From: Gonocerus acuteangulatus
Lineage: Eukaryota; Arthropoda; Insecta; Hemiptera; Coreidae
Direction: 5' to 3'
Assembly (NCBI GenBank): GCA_946811695.1
Contig: OX328124.1
Coordinates: 88,382,972-88,446,971, forward strand
DNA length: 64,000 nucleotides
Under the pieces are notes generated by a model. That model was not told the origin of the DNA. It searched no databases and saw only the letters and a program-made list of their open reading frames with translations. Both the position numbers and the translations under genes were made by a program. Positions 45,816 to 56,814 of this stretch are shown one piece after another (the first letter of the stretch is position 1; each line of letters starts with the position of its first letter).

Positions 45816-46407
45816 ATGTGAATGCTACTGTTGGTTCTTTCAATAGGATACAATTGAATAGGCCATTATTCAAAAGTACGATTTGATTTATGGTGCTAGA
45901 GTTGTCAAAAGCATCGCTGAAGTTTAAACATTAATGCCTTTACTGAATGCAGCATACTTATAAAAATGAATATATTTAAAAAAAAAAGTCAGATTAACTG
46001 CATAGGGTATGGCAATAAATCTTGAATTCGCCAATGAACCGCGGGTGATGATTTAGAACTTTGCGAAAGGATTCATGGGGAGTTATATAGCTTTGATATA
46101 GGAGATGCTCTTTCGGTGTATTTCATTTCTAGTTGTGTTTTATCTCCTTCTCGTCGAGTAAACTCATTTTTGTCTTCATTTACTCATGACCATTCGGACT
46201 CTGTGAGAATTTATGAGTATTTTCGTTCTCTGCATATTCTTTTCAGATCTGATAAGTGTTCCACTACGCAGTTGGCGTTCTTTTATATATCAGTTTTTAT
46301 TTTAATGGGTACGTAATTGTTATGAGTGATAAATGTTTTACAGATTGTACCGCCCAGTTCTGGGTATTGGTGTTTCTAGAATATCATGTTTTGGCTATAT
46401 ATTAAAA
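45816..46407. other. No recognisable feature
   Basis: Unremarkable AT-rich sequence between two GA-rich tracts. Confidence 0.5.
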
Positions 46408-46560
46408 AAAAGGGAGAGAGAGAGAGAGAGAGGGAGAGAGAGAGGGAGAGGGAGAAAGGGAGAGGGAGAGGGTGGATCAGGGAGAGGGAGAGGGAGGGGT
46501 AGGGAGGTGGAGGGAGGGGGGAGAGGGGGAGTGATAGGGAGAGAGGTAGAGATGAGAAAG
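46408..46560. repeat. GA-rich low-complexity tract
   Basis: (GA)n passes into GGGAGAGGGAGAGG and GGAGGTGGAGGGAGG, similar in composition to the minisatellite 0.6 kb upstream but without a fixed unit. Confidence 0.85.
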
Positions 46561-47067
46561 AGTGACCTGAGGTGTTTCTTTAAGGACTTGGAGTTAAAGG
46601 ATTTAGAACAATGTAAACAAACTTTGTCCTGAATGCTAAGGATCATTCATTTAACTTCTTCCAGTATCTCCCATTCTTTCCGCTGCACCTTCTACAGTTT
46701 AATTGCTTTAGGCAAAGTACAGGTTAGAATAAAGAAGTAAAGAATAATAACACGAACATTAGGTCCTTCTTATTTCTCTTTCGTTGAACAAAGTCAGAAC
46801 TTGGAAAGTCAGAATTTTATTTTATCAATAGCAATACAATTTGATTTTATAAAGTCATATTTAGTGTACAACTAAATCATTTGAGGCTATACGGCAAAAA
46901 AGAATTCTCTTATTTATTATTTAGACGATCTTCGCAACTTATATTTCATATTTTTTAAATATTAGAAAATGTAGTACAAAAATAAATTAATATCTTTAGT
47001 TGAGCAAAGCGTATTGGTGGAAGTGTATGTAATTTTTAAAATAGACAATTTTTTAGATTATAGTCCG
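46561..47067. other. No recognisable feature
   Basis: AT-rich, no frames of note. Confidence 0.5.
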
Positions 47068-47172
47068 ATTGGTGTTAGTTTTACGGCGCACCGACGTCTG
47101 TTACAGGTGGGACTCCAACTCATCTCCCGCACGAGAATCCAAGTCGTTAGTCACTAGACCGCGGGGAGACCC
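47068..47172 (-). mobile_element. SINE-A copy, body deleted
   Basis: TTTTACGGCGCACCGACG joins almost directly to CATCTCCCGCACGAGAATCC and CACTAGACCGCGGGGAGACC. Tail and tRNA head are present, and most of the body between them is missing. Confidence 0.75.
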
Positions 47173-48297
47173 GATTGGTGGTGGTTTTTCTATTTCACCT
47201 CCAAATTTTCTGAAGTTAGAAACTGTTTTTTTTTTTTTTTTTTTTTTTCTCTCGGTGTTGTTTGAGTTTGAGTCATTTTTGTTGCGTCGGTTCGAAATAA
47301 TAAAATGATGAAACCAGGGGAATAAAATAAAGCAGCGTTAATGACTTAAATTGTTGAAATGCCTTAAAAATATCCAAAAAATAAACTAAAAAGATAGGTT
47401 GATAATGAATAATAATCATAAAGTATAAATTGATAAAACTAAAAAACAATTAACAGAGACCTACGAACTACTATTATGTGTCCATAATACATAACACATC
47501 ACCGTCAGACCTATGGCAGACAGAGCACGGTCAAGATTCAATTCATGAGCTCACAAGGTGACTTGAGGTGGGAATGGATCCCCTGATATAGCTGAAAAAT
47601 CAATTAGCATACTACTTTTAAGGACCTCACACCATGACATATTTTTAAAGGAATACTATTACAATAAAGATTTAAACACTAACGTGAAACGGCCAGACCT
47701 GAAAGAATTTTCTATTCTGATTTGAAACTAGAGCTGACAATATTAAAATCCCCTTCCTCTTTCTTTGGCACCAAATTCATTTTGATCATAAAATATTGTA
47801 CTGTACGCTTTCTGGAATAATTATTAATCTTTTTTTTAAACTAAACCCGTATTTTTCCTCTATTGACACATCTATTGATTGTTCTGAAAAATATCTCCTT
47901 CAAATAGTGAAATAAGGATATTCTCATGAGGATCGGACTACAGTATTACATCCCCGACAAATTAAAATGAGTCTATACGTTTTAACCTATCACAACTAGA
48001 TAAATGATAGGAGTGTAAAAAATATTAATGTATGGAAGGCCATTAGAAATTAAAACGCTCTTTGGTATTTCCGTAATTGATATTTTCCAGTAAATGCAAA
48101 ACTCTCATAAACGAAGATTTTAAATTATAGGATGACTAAATTCTTTAAGACAAATCGTGGGAGTTTGAAAAAATCCCCACTCGTATTTGTCGTAAAGGCT
48201 CAACAATTTCATGAGTACCTACATTTGAAAGGATCATTTCCCATCATTCATGAATTCTATTCATATTAACCACAAATAATTATATTAACAATAAATC
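47173..48297. other. No recognisable feature
   Basis: A T run at 47226-47249, otherwise AT-rich DNA with no repeat match. Confidence 0.5.
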
Positions 48298-48450
48298 GGG
48301 CCTCCCCGTGGTCTAATGGATAACGCCTTAGATTCTGCGGCAGAAATTTTTTCATCTCACGGCTCGTTGAGGAAATTCCTCGCTGCACCAGATTTCTGCG
48401 CTAATGGCTGTGATGTCGATGCGCCGTTAAAATACAAAAAGAAAAAAAAA
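48298..48450 (+). mobile_element. SINE-A copy, B box deleted
   Basis: GGGCCTCCCCGTGGTCTAATGG is followed by AGATTCTGCGGCAG and then directly by the body TTTTTTCATCTCACGGCTCG and the tail GATGTCGATGCGCCGT. The segment with the B box is lost. Confidence 0.75.
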
Positions 48451-48472
48451 ATAACAATGACTACGATATGAG

Positions 48473-48650
48473 GATCTCCCCGTGGCCAACGCCCTGGATT
48501 CTCATACGGAAGATGCAGGTTCGATTCTCGCATGCAGTAGGTTATTCATTTCAGAGCGCGTTGAAAAAATTCCAACCAATGCTGCTCCATGGATTTCAAG
48601 GAAGGCACTGAGATTTCGAAACGCCTCCGTGTGCAAAAAAAAACAAAAAA
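48473..48650 (+). mobile_element. SINE-A copy, diverged, in tandem with the previous one
   Basis: GATCTCCCCGTGG, GGTTCGATTCTCG (B box), TTATTCATTTCAGAGCGCG (body) and CCTCCGTGTGCAAAAAA (tail) keep SINE-A order with many substitutions. It sits only about 23 bp after the 48298 copy, in the same orientation. Confidence 0.65.
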
Positions 48651-48655
48651 CTACG

Positions 48656-49220
48656 TACGGACTCGGCAGTTACGTTCCTTCTCTCCTCTCCTAATGAATG
48701 GCTGAAATTCAAGCCGAACTGTTAGCAATGAAAATTTATTTTTTACGTAGTTTTATCAACCATTATCACCGAACTAGGACTATTTCCACACATTAACTGA
48801 AAAAAAATGAGGGAAAACGTAACCTATTCCTTCAAAGGTGCGATTACTTTAATGAGATTAGCTAGGACTATGTCTAATAATCTTGTTGGCACCAAATGAA
48901 GTACATTAACAAAGTCTTAAACTTAACTTTTTTTCCCTCTTAGTAATATGAATATTAAAGTAAAAGTTGAAGTTCTAAAGGCTTATTTAATTTCCTAAGA
49001 AAACTTGGAAAATTCATTAAGACTAACTTACATCGAGGTATGAACCCTGAAATTCAGTCTACTTGAACTTCCTTCCAGATAACTCCTTCTTGCCTTCCTC
49101 AAATAAATTACAACTTAGCAACCGCTTCTTGGAGGATTATCGTCTCCGTAAAAAATGTCTTTAGCAGTAGGCTTTGAAAGATCTAAAAGGTCCTTAGTAT
49201 TGACCGTCCGCCACATTTAA
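48656..49220. other. No recognisable feature
   Basis: AT-rich, between two SINE-A insertions. Confidence 0.5.
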
Positions 49221-49231
49221 TTTAACTTAGT

Positions 49232-50417
49232 TAGACAAATCTAGGACATTAGCGCCGACATCCAGGGTGCAGCGAGGAATTTTCCCAGCGAGCCGTGGGA
49301 TGAGAAAATTCCTGCCGCCGCACAGTGTAACGGCCAATGGACAAAAACCTGAATTTTTGTTTTCTTATATTTAATTTTTAATCCTCTAGCTAAGTTTAGA
49401 AACTATTCAAGGAATTATAATCGTATAAAACTAATAAATATTAGTTTTATTTTGAACAACAAACACATTAGCAGTCTTTAAAATCTGCATTATACCTACA
49501 ATTAGTTTGAGCCTGTCTCGTTGAAGATAGGATCGTGTTTTTATTATGTCATCCGAAGGAAATTAGATCAAAACTATTCTTTTTTTATCTGATATAATTG
49601 ATTAGGGGTAATTACTCCCTTATTATTTATCATGAATTATTCTTCATTCATTTTTGACATTCTTCCATAGCAAAAAAACTTCATCTGAAAACATCCCAAG
49701 TTTTTTAGAGCTTAAAGTTTACCTTAAGTATTATGTACTGACAGCACTTTAGTTTGCCGAAATTTGCCGATTCCAAAGATTTTTATTTTTAGATCCATCA
49801 ATTTATTTTTTCTTCCAAATTTGAAAAAATGTGGATACATCCAAGGAAACGGTATCAATCCTCGGGCAAATGATTCAATTTGATCTACAGGATGCTTCTA
49901 AAGAAATATTAAGCAATATTAGAAAGACTGCCAGTTTAGTCTTATATTAAATGTAAAAAATGTAGGAACGTGTTCACCGCAGAGAAAAAACTCCTATATA
50001 AATACTGGTTGAAACAATATATCAACTTAAAAGAAATTGTTATTAATTTTTATCAAGAAAAAATATACTCTCGTTCTGATGGCCCTTCTGGCTACCTTAG
50101 AGGCAGACATAAAGAAGAGTTTATTACTACATTATATGTTACAGTTATATTATACTTTATAATATTGTTATTAATAATATTATTACCTGCTATATTATTT
50201 CTATTATTACAGCCGTATAGTATGCATTATTATACTATTGTTAACTTGTTTTGAGTTGATTTCAATTAATAAAAATGTTTATTTGAAAATAACTAGTGGT
50301 TAATGTTTTTTGTCCATAATCTCCACTACTTCGTTACACTGTGCGCCGGTGGGGATCGAACCCACCATCTCCCGCTTATAAATCTAAGGCGCTAGCTACT
50401 AGACCACGGGAGACCCC
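49232..50417 (-). mobile_element. SINE-A copy split by a Transib-like insertion
   Basis: The two halves of a minus-strand tRNA-Glu-type SINE lie at 49232-49320 (body) and 50344-50417 (tRNA head, with B box and GGGAGACC end). The outer boundaries carry an 11-bp target duplication, TTTAACTTAGT, at 49221-49231 and 50418-50428. That shows the SINE inserted first and was later interrupted. The extreme 3' tail (poly-A end) has diverged. The split point falls in the CGCCGG segment just after the tRNA head. Confidence 0.85.
49321..50343. mobile_element. Transib/RAG-like non-autonomous transposon with RSS-like ends
   Basis: The element has perfect 12-bp inverted ends CACAGTGTAACG...CGTTACACTGTG and is flanked by a 5-bp duplication CGCCG (49316-49320 and 50344-50348). 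Integrity of the surrounding SINE confirms these borders. Each end continues with TGG and an A-rich nonamer: ACAAAAACC at 49341-49349 after a 13-bp spacer, and (reverse strand) ACAAAAAAC at 50305-50313 after a 23-bp spacer. Known family facts: Transib and ProtoRAG elements make 5-bp GC-rich duplications and begin with CAC-type heptamers, and V(D)J signals are CACAGTG-12/23-ACAAAAACC. The 1,023-bp interior is AT-rich with no transposase that I recognise; a 94-codon frame at 49970-50254 looks random. It would therefore need a transposase in trans. Confidence 0.75.
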
Positions 50418-50428
50418 TTTAACTTAGT

Positions 50429-51454
50429 AATATTAATGGTCTCAATAACAATAACTATGTTTCCTCGCTTTGACGCTCAATATGGTTTATGCGGTCCCTT
50501 TTTACAAATTTTACAATTAAAAGTTTAGTTGTTCAGGTTAGAAATCTGAGAAATTTAACAAGGTATTTTGGTAAATAATGCTCAAAATTAATTAGTACTT
50601 TTTCAATTTTTTTCCAAACAGCACATAGGAGTAAACGACTCAAGAAGTTGTGGGTTCAAGAGCCTCTCCCCTTGAGAATGAGTGTGACTGGAAAGGGCAT
50701 TCTAAGGTTAGATTTCCCTTATACACCCATGAACGAATGGTTCTTCTACTAGTTAGTAATAATGTATGTTACAAAAGTAGCCTGAATTGTCATTGTGAAT
50801 TGTGATACTGGGAATATAAATAATAGGTAATGATTCAAACAGTGAACCCAGATTACTCTATTGATAATGGATAATTCTGACAATTCGAGGAGGGCTATTT
50901 CTGAAACAATATTGGGGGAATAATACATGGTTTACACCCGGTAGAATACATCCCATATAAGCCGGTTAGACAGATGCCGTTTGGAATTGTGAAATTAAAT
51001 ATGAGATAGGAGACATGGAGAGGAGTCCCATATCCAGCTGGTAGGATTAAGTATTGATGTTAAGCCGGTGTTTGCAGGGGTTTTAGTGCCCAGTAAAATT
51101 CAGGTAGGCCGTCCTTCTGGGGGATTTAGTGCTTCTTATGGCTAGCTCTATCTTTATCTTCCTATACCGTCAAGTTCTTTCAGAAACTGGCCCTTCTCTT
51201 TTATCTCATCCTTTCCATCCTAGCTAATCTGACAGGTACACTTTTTTTCCTTCATTTTTTTTTTTTTTTTTTGCAAGTATTGAATTTTGTTACTGGGCGT
51301 GGGGATTAAATCATCATACTATAAAATATTTATAGGGCGAGATTAGAGCATTTGACTAATCCGCTGAAGGAGCTGAGCACAAAACTCGGGCATGTATTGA
51401 ATATTTTATCTTTTAGTGTCGTCGGTCGAGAAAATGATTCTGGGTTTCATAATG
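50429..51454. other. No gene recognised
   Basis: Contains a T run (51258-51273) and a possible B-box-like GTGGGTTCAAGAGCC near 50649 without an A box. Nothing firmer. Confidence 0.45.
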
Positions 51455-51620
51455 TCCCTAGGCCCACCCAGGCTTTAAGGGGGGAAACGGGTGGCCGAAA
51501 CAAATTACTGACCAGACTATCTCCCTAGTGTGCCGTATGGCAAAGAATCATATATGGCTACTGTATCTGCTTCTCTGAGCACTAGTGGGCTGTTACGGGG
51601 TCGATTTTAGCAAACATATG
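51455..51620 (+). repeat. Repeat D, copy 2
   Basis: ACTGACCAGACTATCTCCC, AGTGTGCCGTATGGC and GTTACGGGGTCGATTTTAG align with 27430-27555. The upstream GGCCCACCCAGGCTTTAAGG may belong to it. Confidence 0.55.
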
Positions 51621-51710
51621 TTTTAGCGGTGAATAAACTGGAAAAAAACGCTACAAAAAAGTGTCCGCTGGCGTTCGGGCATGCGCAGTGGCCATGTAAT
51701 AAAAAGTCCG

Positions 51711-53766
51711 ACTCGCAGGAACTGCATCATCTTAGCGCGGTTCCGTTCATATCCCTAGTGTCATTTGAAAAGCTTAGAAAAGATATAAACTTCATATATA
51801 TCTCGTGAAAATTGGCAAAATCCTCTCGAACATCTCGAATAAAAGTGATATTAAGGCGTCTGGAATACCGACAGTAGCTAACTTATACACAGAAGCGGAA
51901 ATTACACAATCCGGCTCTAATTCTAAAGCAAAGCTCTATAAATCAATACAAAATATGCCTAATGAAGCCCTTTCTAGTGGAAACAGAAGGATCAAGAAGA
52001 AGTACTCAAGATTAAGAAGAATACCATGCCTAATATAGCCTATATAGAATAATATGCAGAATAAAGCTTATCTAGTAGATACAGAAGGACAAATAACAAG
52101 TCAATAAATAGAATAATAAACCTAATTAAGTCTATGGAGTAGATACAAATGGAGCAAAAACAAGTCTTGAGGAAGCTTGTTTTTTTTTCTACTTAAATAC
52201 TTTTTATCAATATTTAGTATATAACCTGTGTTGAAAACTATTGATTGCTAATTGATGAATCGGGTTAAAACTAACTAGTCTTTATGAATATTTAGTATAT
52301 AACCTATGTTTGGAAGTGTGTTATTTCAGAATCTAGTATAGTTTAAGAAATTTTGGTGAATGAAATCAATAAATTGCTCTCTGTACCCTGCCTATGCTTT
52401 GTATTTCTGATGGCAGATACCTGGGGTATATTTACAACTCTTGAGGATTAACTCCTAGCAGGTAAATATCCTGGGGACCTTGTGTTTCTTTGGGGACTCT
52501 CTATTCGCTCATAGTATCTAACCATTGTGAAGTTTATTTTTTTGGACATAGGACTTAATATACATATGTAGACTAAATCATAGCAAGAAGTCTACCTCCG
52601 TCGTCGGTTCTTAACTATGTAGACTCGCCAATGTTACCCAATCTTAGTAGTAATCATAATTAAAATCCACAGCAAAAAGACGACATTTCATCAGAATCCC
52701 CTGCTGAATAAAACTTATATAGAATAATATGCAAAATAAAGCCTATCTAGTGGATAAAAATAGAGAAAAAAAGTCGATCGTGGTGGTAGAAAATCTTAAA
52801 AGTATTTCGCTCAGAAATCTCCGAAATATTGTTACTAATTTTACGTATCCTGTTTTATAGCCAAATAGATTTATATCCTATAATCAATAAGAAAAACCTA
52901 CTAACAATAAAAAACTATGGTTAACAGATGAAAATAGGGAATACCAAGAATAATTCTAAAGAACGAAATCAACACCAGTACTGTAATCTAGATATTCATA
53001 CGGCATCTTCGAATTCTAACAAACAAAATATTGATTCTAATTATACGTATCCTGTTTTATTGACAAATACATTTGACTACTATAAGCAATTAAAAACACT
53101 AGGGAATATGCCAAAGAACTCGGAGTAGGAGCCTCGACAGTTTCAAGACATTTGAAGGAAATCGACAAATCCAAAACTGACATTTCATACGGTACAGCCT
53201 GATATATTTTTAACAATGAATTGTTTTTCTTATTTTAATTAATCTGTTTTATTGTCATATTCCGTTTCCCAAATTCTTAACCTTTTTCGAGATATTAAGG
53301 AAAGTATACAAAGTTACCAAAACTTTTTTATGTCTGTTAATAAAATATTTTATTCTAACCCTTCCTTAAATCCAAACGCAACCAAAATTTCAACATATTA
53401 GTTTTAATGAAAGTAGAACATGCAGTAAATGTTTCAACTGAATCCCATGATTCTAAGTACCCAAACCAAAAACGGCATTCAAAAATTTCTTTTTCAGTTT
53501 TCTCGAAAACGGTTAAAGCTATCGCCTTGAAAATGGTTCCATTCGTTTTCCTAGCCCAAGAAGCCTATAAAAAGAGTACTTACAAGCTTATGAACTCAAA
53601 AACGTAAGCGTTACGATTTTTTTTGCGCGAATTTCGTCCCAAACGCCATCTTCGAGTGGGCGGATTTTGCTGGTTAACGAACTTGACCTTTCAAATTGGA
53701 CGACAGATTTTTGTACCAAATTTCATCAAAATCGGACCATCAGGGAAGCCAGAAATGAGCGAACAG

Positions 53767-53821
<55 letters not shown>

Positions 53822-53982
53822 CATACATATATATATATATACAAATTTGAACCACCGTTATTTTCGGTTTCTAGGGGTTCTGAAACGCGAAATTTTCTAG
53901 TCGGCACTTCCGGATTGTTTCATTGTATCAACCCTATAAGCGGGGTTCCTCCCTATGGGGGAGGGAGGAACCGCGCTAAAAG
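51711..53982 (+). mobile_element. HelA: complete Helentron-like element
   Basis: The 5' end AAAAAGTCCGACTCGCAGG is followed by CTTAGCGCGGTTCC (subterminal motif). The 3' end is a strong hairpin GCGGGGTTCCTCCC / GGGAGGAACCGCGC (about 53939-53976) ending CTAAAAG. The subterminal motif TTAGCGCGGTTCC is the reverse complement of part of the 3' hairpin. Close to the 3' end there is a TA microsatellite (53771-53816) and a block with GGTTAACGAACTTGACC. A small mariner-like helix-turn-helix reading lies at 53110-53180. No Rep or helicase is visible, so the element would be non-autonomous. Family logic (5' subterminal repeat, internal repeats, 3' hairpin) matches Helentron-derived elements such as DINE-1, but the class call is inference. 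Confidence 0.65.
53110..53180 (+). pseudogene. Mariner-like helix-turn-helix fragment inside HelA
   Basis: The frame starting at 53110 reads AKELGVGASTVSRHLKEIDK and SKTDIS. This closely resembles the second helix-turn-helix of mariner transposases (general pattern LAxELGVSxSTVSRHLKxIGK). It is open from about 53107 to a TGA at 53200. Only about 25 residues are recognisable, so it is a captured or relic fragment, not a gene. The truncated mariner at 11338-12265 lacks this same region. Confidence 0.5.
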
Positions 53983-54175
53983 ATGACTGTATGTTATAGA
54001 GTACATTACATAGTTTTGTCGGGTGGGCCTAAGCGTTACAAAAAAGTGTCACTAAACTGTGTCTGGTGGCGTTCGCGCATGCTCGGTGGCCATGTACGAA
54101 AAAGAAGACTCTACGTTATACAGATCATTACATAGGTTTTTCGGGTTGACCTAATGCATATTTATGTATTTGAGC
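53983..54175 (+). repeat. Diverged tandem duplication next to HelA
   Basis: GATGACTGTATGTTATAGAG...ATTACATAGTTTTGTCGG (53983) and AAGACTCTACGTTATACAG...ATTACATAGGTTTTTCGG (about 54104) are two versions of one ~120-bp unit. The linking text GGCGTTCGCGCATGC...GGTGGCCATGTA also occurs on the other side of HelA, at 51672-51698, so HelA inserted into this repeat array. Confidence 0.6.
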
Positions 54176-55331
54176 AGAAGGCTCTAAACGAAATAATATT
54201 TTCTTTAACTTTTTTTTAAGATCTTCATATTCTGAATTCATGACCATTTATCGCATTACCATTCTTTTCTGTTCTAAAATTCAACTCGTGAATAATCATT
54301 TCTTTAGTGTGCATTATGTTCCTCATCCTCATTAAGCCTCTTGAGGTGCACAAAAACCAAAAAAGAATTCAGCCTCAACTTGAGTAATTTTTGCATTCAG
54401 GTTCACGTATAGATGAATACAGTGTTTAAAAGCACCTAGTGTTTTTAGGAATTTAGATATGGTTTGTGCTGTATTGTACCATGACAATATACCAGAAAGA
54501 AATATCTAAATTGTTGTGATATTTGTATTATATTTTCACTGAAAATTGATAATGCTTTGCAGTTATTGACTCAACCTGCAATAAATAAAATTATGAGCAT
54601 AGGAAAGAAATATATCACCTTGCTTATTGACTTTTTGCACACTCCTCCCCTGTAAGAATATTTATCTTGAATTTTGGATATTCTGTTTTGAATTTCACTA
54701 GGGTTGGGTTGGTAGTTTAAGGGCAGAAAACTGCTTGGTCATCTCCGCTCTAAGAGTATAGTTAAATTGTGCGAGTTTAATGTTAGGATGGAGAGTGTTT
54801 TCAGTATTGTCTGTTTGAGACAGAGTTGTGTTTCCAAAATTGCATTTGTTGCAATCTTGCTTTGGAAAAAAATATTACATAGATATATGAACCAGATTCA
54901 TCTGTCCGTAAAAAAGAAAGAAAAATACACATAAAAAACGTATATATTAATTTTATTATATATCTATATGTATTTATTTATTTTTTCTGTCATTACTTTA
55001 GACATGTTTAGTCATTCATACTTTTTTTCTTCTTTTATTTGTTTCCTTCTTCTTTCATTTATTCTTTTTTTTTGTATATATATTTTTATTATATCTTATT
55101 TATTTATTGTTTATTTTTTTGAATATATACTAGCGATTAAGCTATATTTGATTAGGATTTCACTAGGAAATGGAAGATGCACGACGCCAAGACACCAATA
55201 ATAATAATATGTTTCACCTGTAAACGTATAAATCCTATTAACTGTGAATATAAAGCTTCTATACGTACAACTTATGTACAGCATGTCATCTAGACTACCA
55301 AGAACTACTGACCGTGTCCTGCGTTATCATA
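54176..55331. other. No gene recognised
   Basis: 54345-54395 has GCCTCTTGAGGTGCAC and TTCAGCCTCAACTTGAG, similar to the Penelope arm at 41545-41563. The rest is T-rich (54960-55110). Confidence 0.4.
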
Positions 55332-55903
55332 TCTATTATATAAAAATGAATCGCTAAATGTGTTGGTAAGCGCAAATCTCGAGAACAACTGAACCGATTT
55401 TGCTAATTCTTTTTTTATAATATTCCTTGAACTACGAGGATGGTTCTTACGGAGAGAAAAATTAAAAAAATTGCCTGAAAAAGTCTAAAAACAACACTTT
55501 TCGGGTCTCTTTCACTTCCTTAACGCAAATTCATTTTTAAATAAAAACATATGTTCTCAATTATAATATTTTTAACAGTTAACATATTTGTATATCTATT
55601 ATATAAAAATGAATCGCTAACTGTGTTGGTAAGCGCAAATCTCGAGAACAATTGAGCCGATTTCGCTAATTCTTTTTTTATAATATTCCTTGAACTACGA
55701 GGATGGTTCTTAAGGAGAGAAAAATTAAAAAAATTGCCCGAAAAATTCTAAAAACATCACTTTTCGGGTCTTTTTCACTTCCTTAACGCAAATTCATTTT
55801 TAATTAAAAACATATGTTCTCAATTATAATATTTTTAACAGTTAACGTATTAGGTTATTTTTGTATACCCAAAAATTCACTATAACAGTAATAATAAGAA
55901 GAT

Positions 55904-56030
55904 GTGGAAGCCCGGTGGCAGAGAATGTTAAGGCTTGAGAATTTAACACTCCGTGCCAAAAGTCGTGTGTTCAATTCCCTCTATAGGGTGGTGGCTTTTC
56001 TTTAAAAAAAAAAAAATCACTAGGTGACAA
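55904..56030 (+). mobile_element. SINE-B copy nested in the Helitron
   Basis: A tRNA-like head (GTTAAGGC as A box region, GTGTTCAATTCCC as B box) is followed by AGGGTGGTGGCTTTTCTTT and an A-rich stretch. The same module order occurs at 16786-16992 and, inverted, at 61432-61621. The head looks derived from a tRNA with a long variable arm (Leu or Ser class). Confidence 0.7.
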
Positions 56031-56400
56031 TAGAGTCACATGTTAATGATGCAATTTAAATTAATTTACATTTGCGCTAACAAAGTAAAAAAGACCCCAC
56101 TTTTCTATATTCCCATACAAAAGATTCGTAATAAAACTTAAAGGTCAATTTGAACTTTAATACCATACCATAAAGTTTAAGTGTTAGCGGAGGGGTTCTG
56201 GGAAGGCAAAACAATTGAGTGATATTAGTATCGTATAAATATCAAAAACAAATTGTCTGTGGTAAAATGTAAATTGTCTATGGTAAAATGTCACTTGAAA
56301 TGTAAACATCTCTTTGCTGTGCATCTATAATATTACTAAATCTAAAGTCGCAAATTTCTGTGAAATTACTGAAGTGTTGTGTGTTTGTGACTTACTAAAT

Positions 56401-56640
56401 ATGCCTCCTATTAGGCGGCGGACAAATTTAGGCAGAAGAACCCGAAATGCAACGCATCAAATTAATTTTCAATTTAATCGTACTGCCCAGGTACGTGAAG
56501 ATCTCAATGAACGATAAAGAATTTGGTTAAGACAAACCCGCGAAGCGCGACATTCGACTAATAATGGTGCAAGTTTGAATCGAGCTGCTGTGAATTGATT
56601 ACAGTGCCTACAGCTGTGTTGCTATTGGACCTATGAACTC
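56401..56640 (+). pseudogene. Helitron RepHel N-terminal fragment
   Basis: ATG at 56401 opens MPPIRRRTNLGRRTRNA, the basic N-terminus typical of Helitron Rep-helicase proteins. The frame runs 38 codons to a TAA at 56515. It can be followed past this stop as LRQTREARHSTNNGASLNR and then, after a one-base frame change, as YSAYSCVAIGPMN. The last segment resembles the conserved IG-x-M-N-x-VC region before the zinc finger of these proteins. The HUH nuclease motif and all helicase motifs up to V are absent, because the sequence jumps at about 56632-56645 directly to the C-terminus of the helicase. It is a dead fragment with at least two stops and a frameshift. Confidence 0.75.
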
Positions 56641-56814
56641 AGTTTGAGTATAAACAAATCCCAGGGCAGTCATTAAGTTTTTGTGGTATTAATCTAGAAA
56701 ACCCATGTTTCGCGCATGGTCAATTGTATGCTGCCTGTACCCATGTTGGAAAACCATCTGCTCTGTTTATTTACGCGTCAGGTAATGAAACAAAAAATAT
56801 CGTGTACCATTAAG
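56641..56814 (+). pseudogene. Helitron RepHel C-terminal helicase motifs
   Basis: In one frame 56641-56670 reads SLSINKSQGS, which fits helicase motif V (INKSQGQSL). A lost base then moves the frame, and from 56661 the reading is PGQSLSFCGINLENPCF followed by AHGQLYAACTHVGKPSAL and FIYASGNETKNIVYH, ending in TAA at about 56814. This matches the C-terminal end of PIF1-like Helitron helicases: motif V, then motif VI, usually YVACSRVGKPS. The tail after motif VI is present, so the natural 3' end of the gene is retained. The fragment is non-functional because of the frameshift and the missing upstream domains. Confidence 0.8.

Noticed and set aside
45490..45873. 127-codon Pro/Ser/Leu-rich frame
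   Set aside because: It is the complement of the GA-rich minisatellite, and several frames are open at once.
49970..50254. Transposase encoded by the Transib-like element
   Set aside because: 94 codons with no RAG1 or Transib motif and an Ile/Leu-rich end; it reflects AT-rich composition.
51805..52038. Conserved small protein in HelA
   Set aside because: The frame is similar in the copy at 62682-62879, but the nucleotide identity of the repeat alone explains this and other frames are equally similar.
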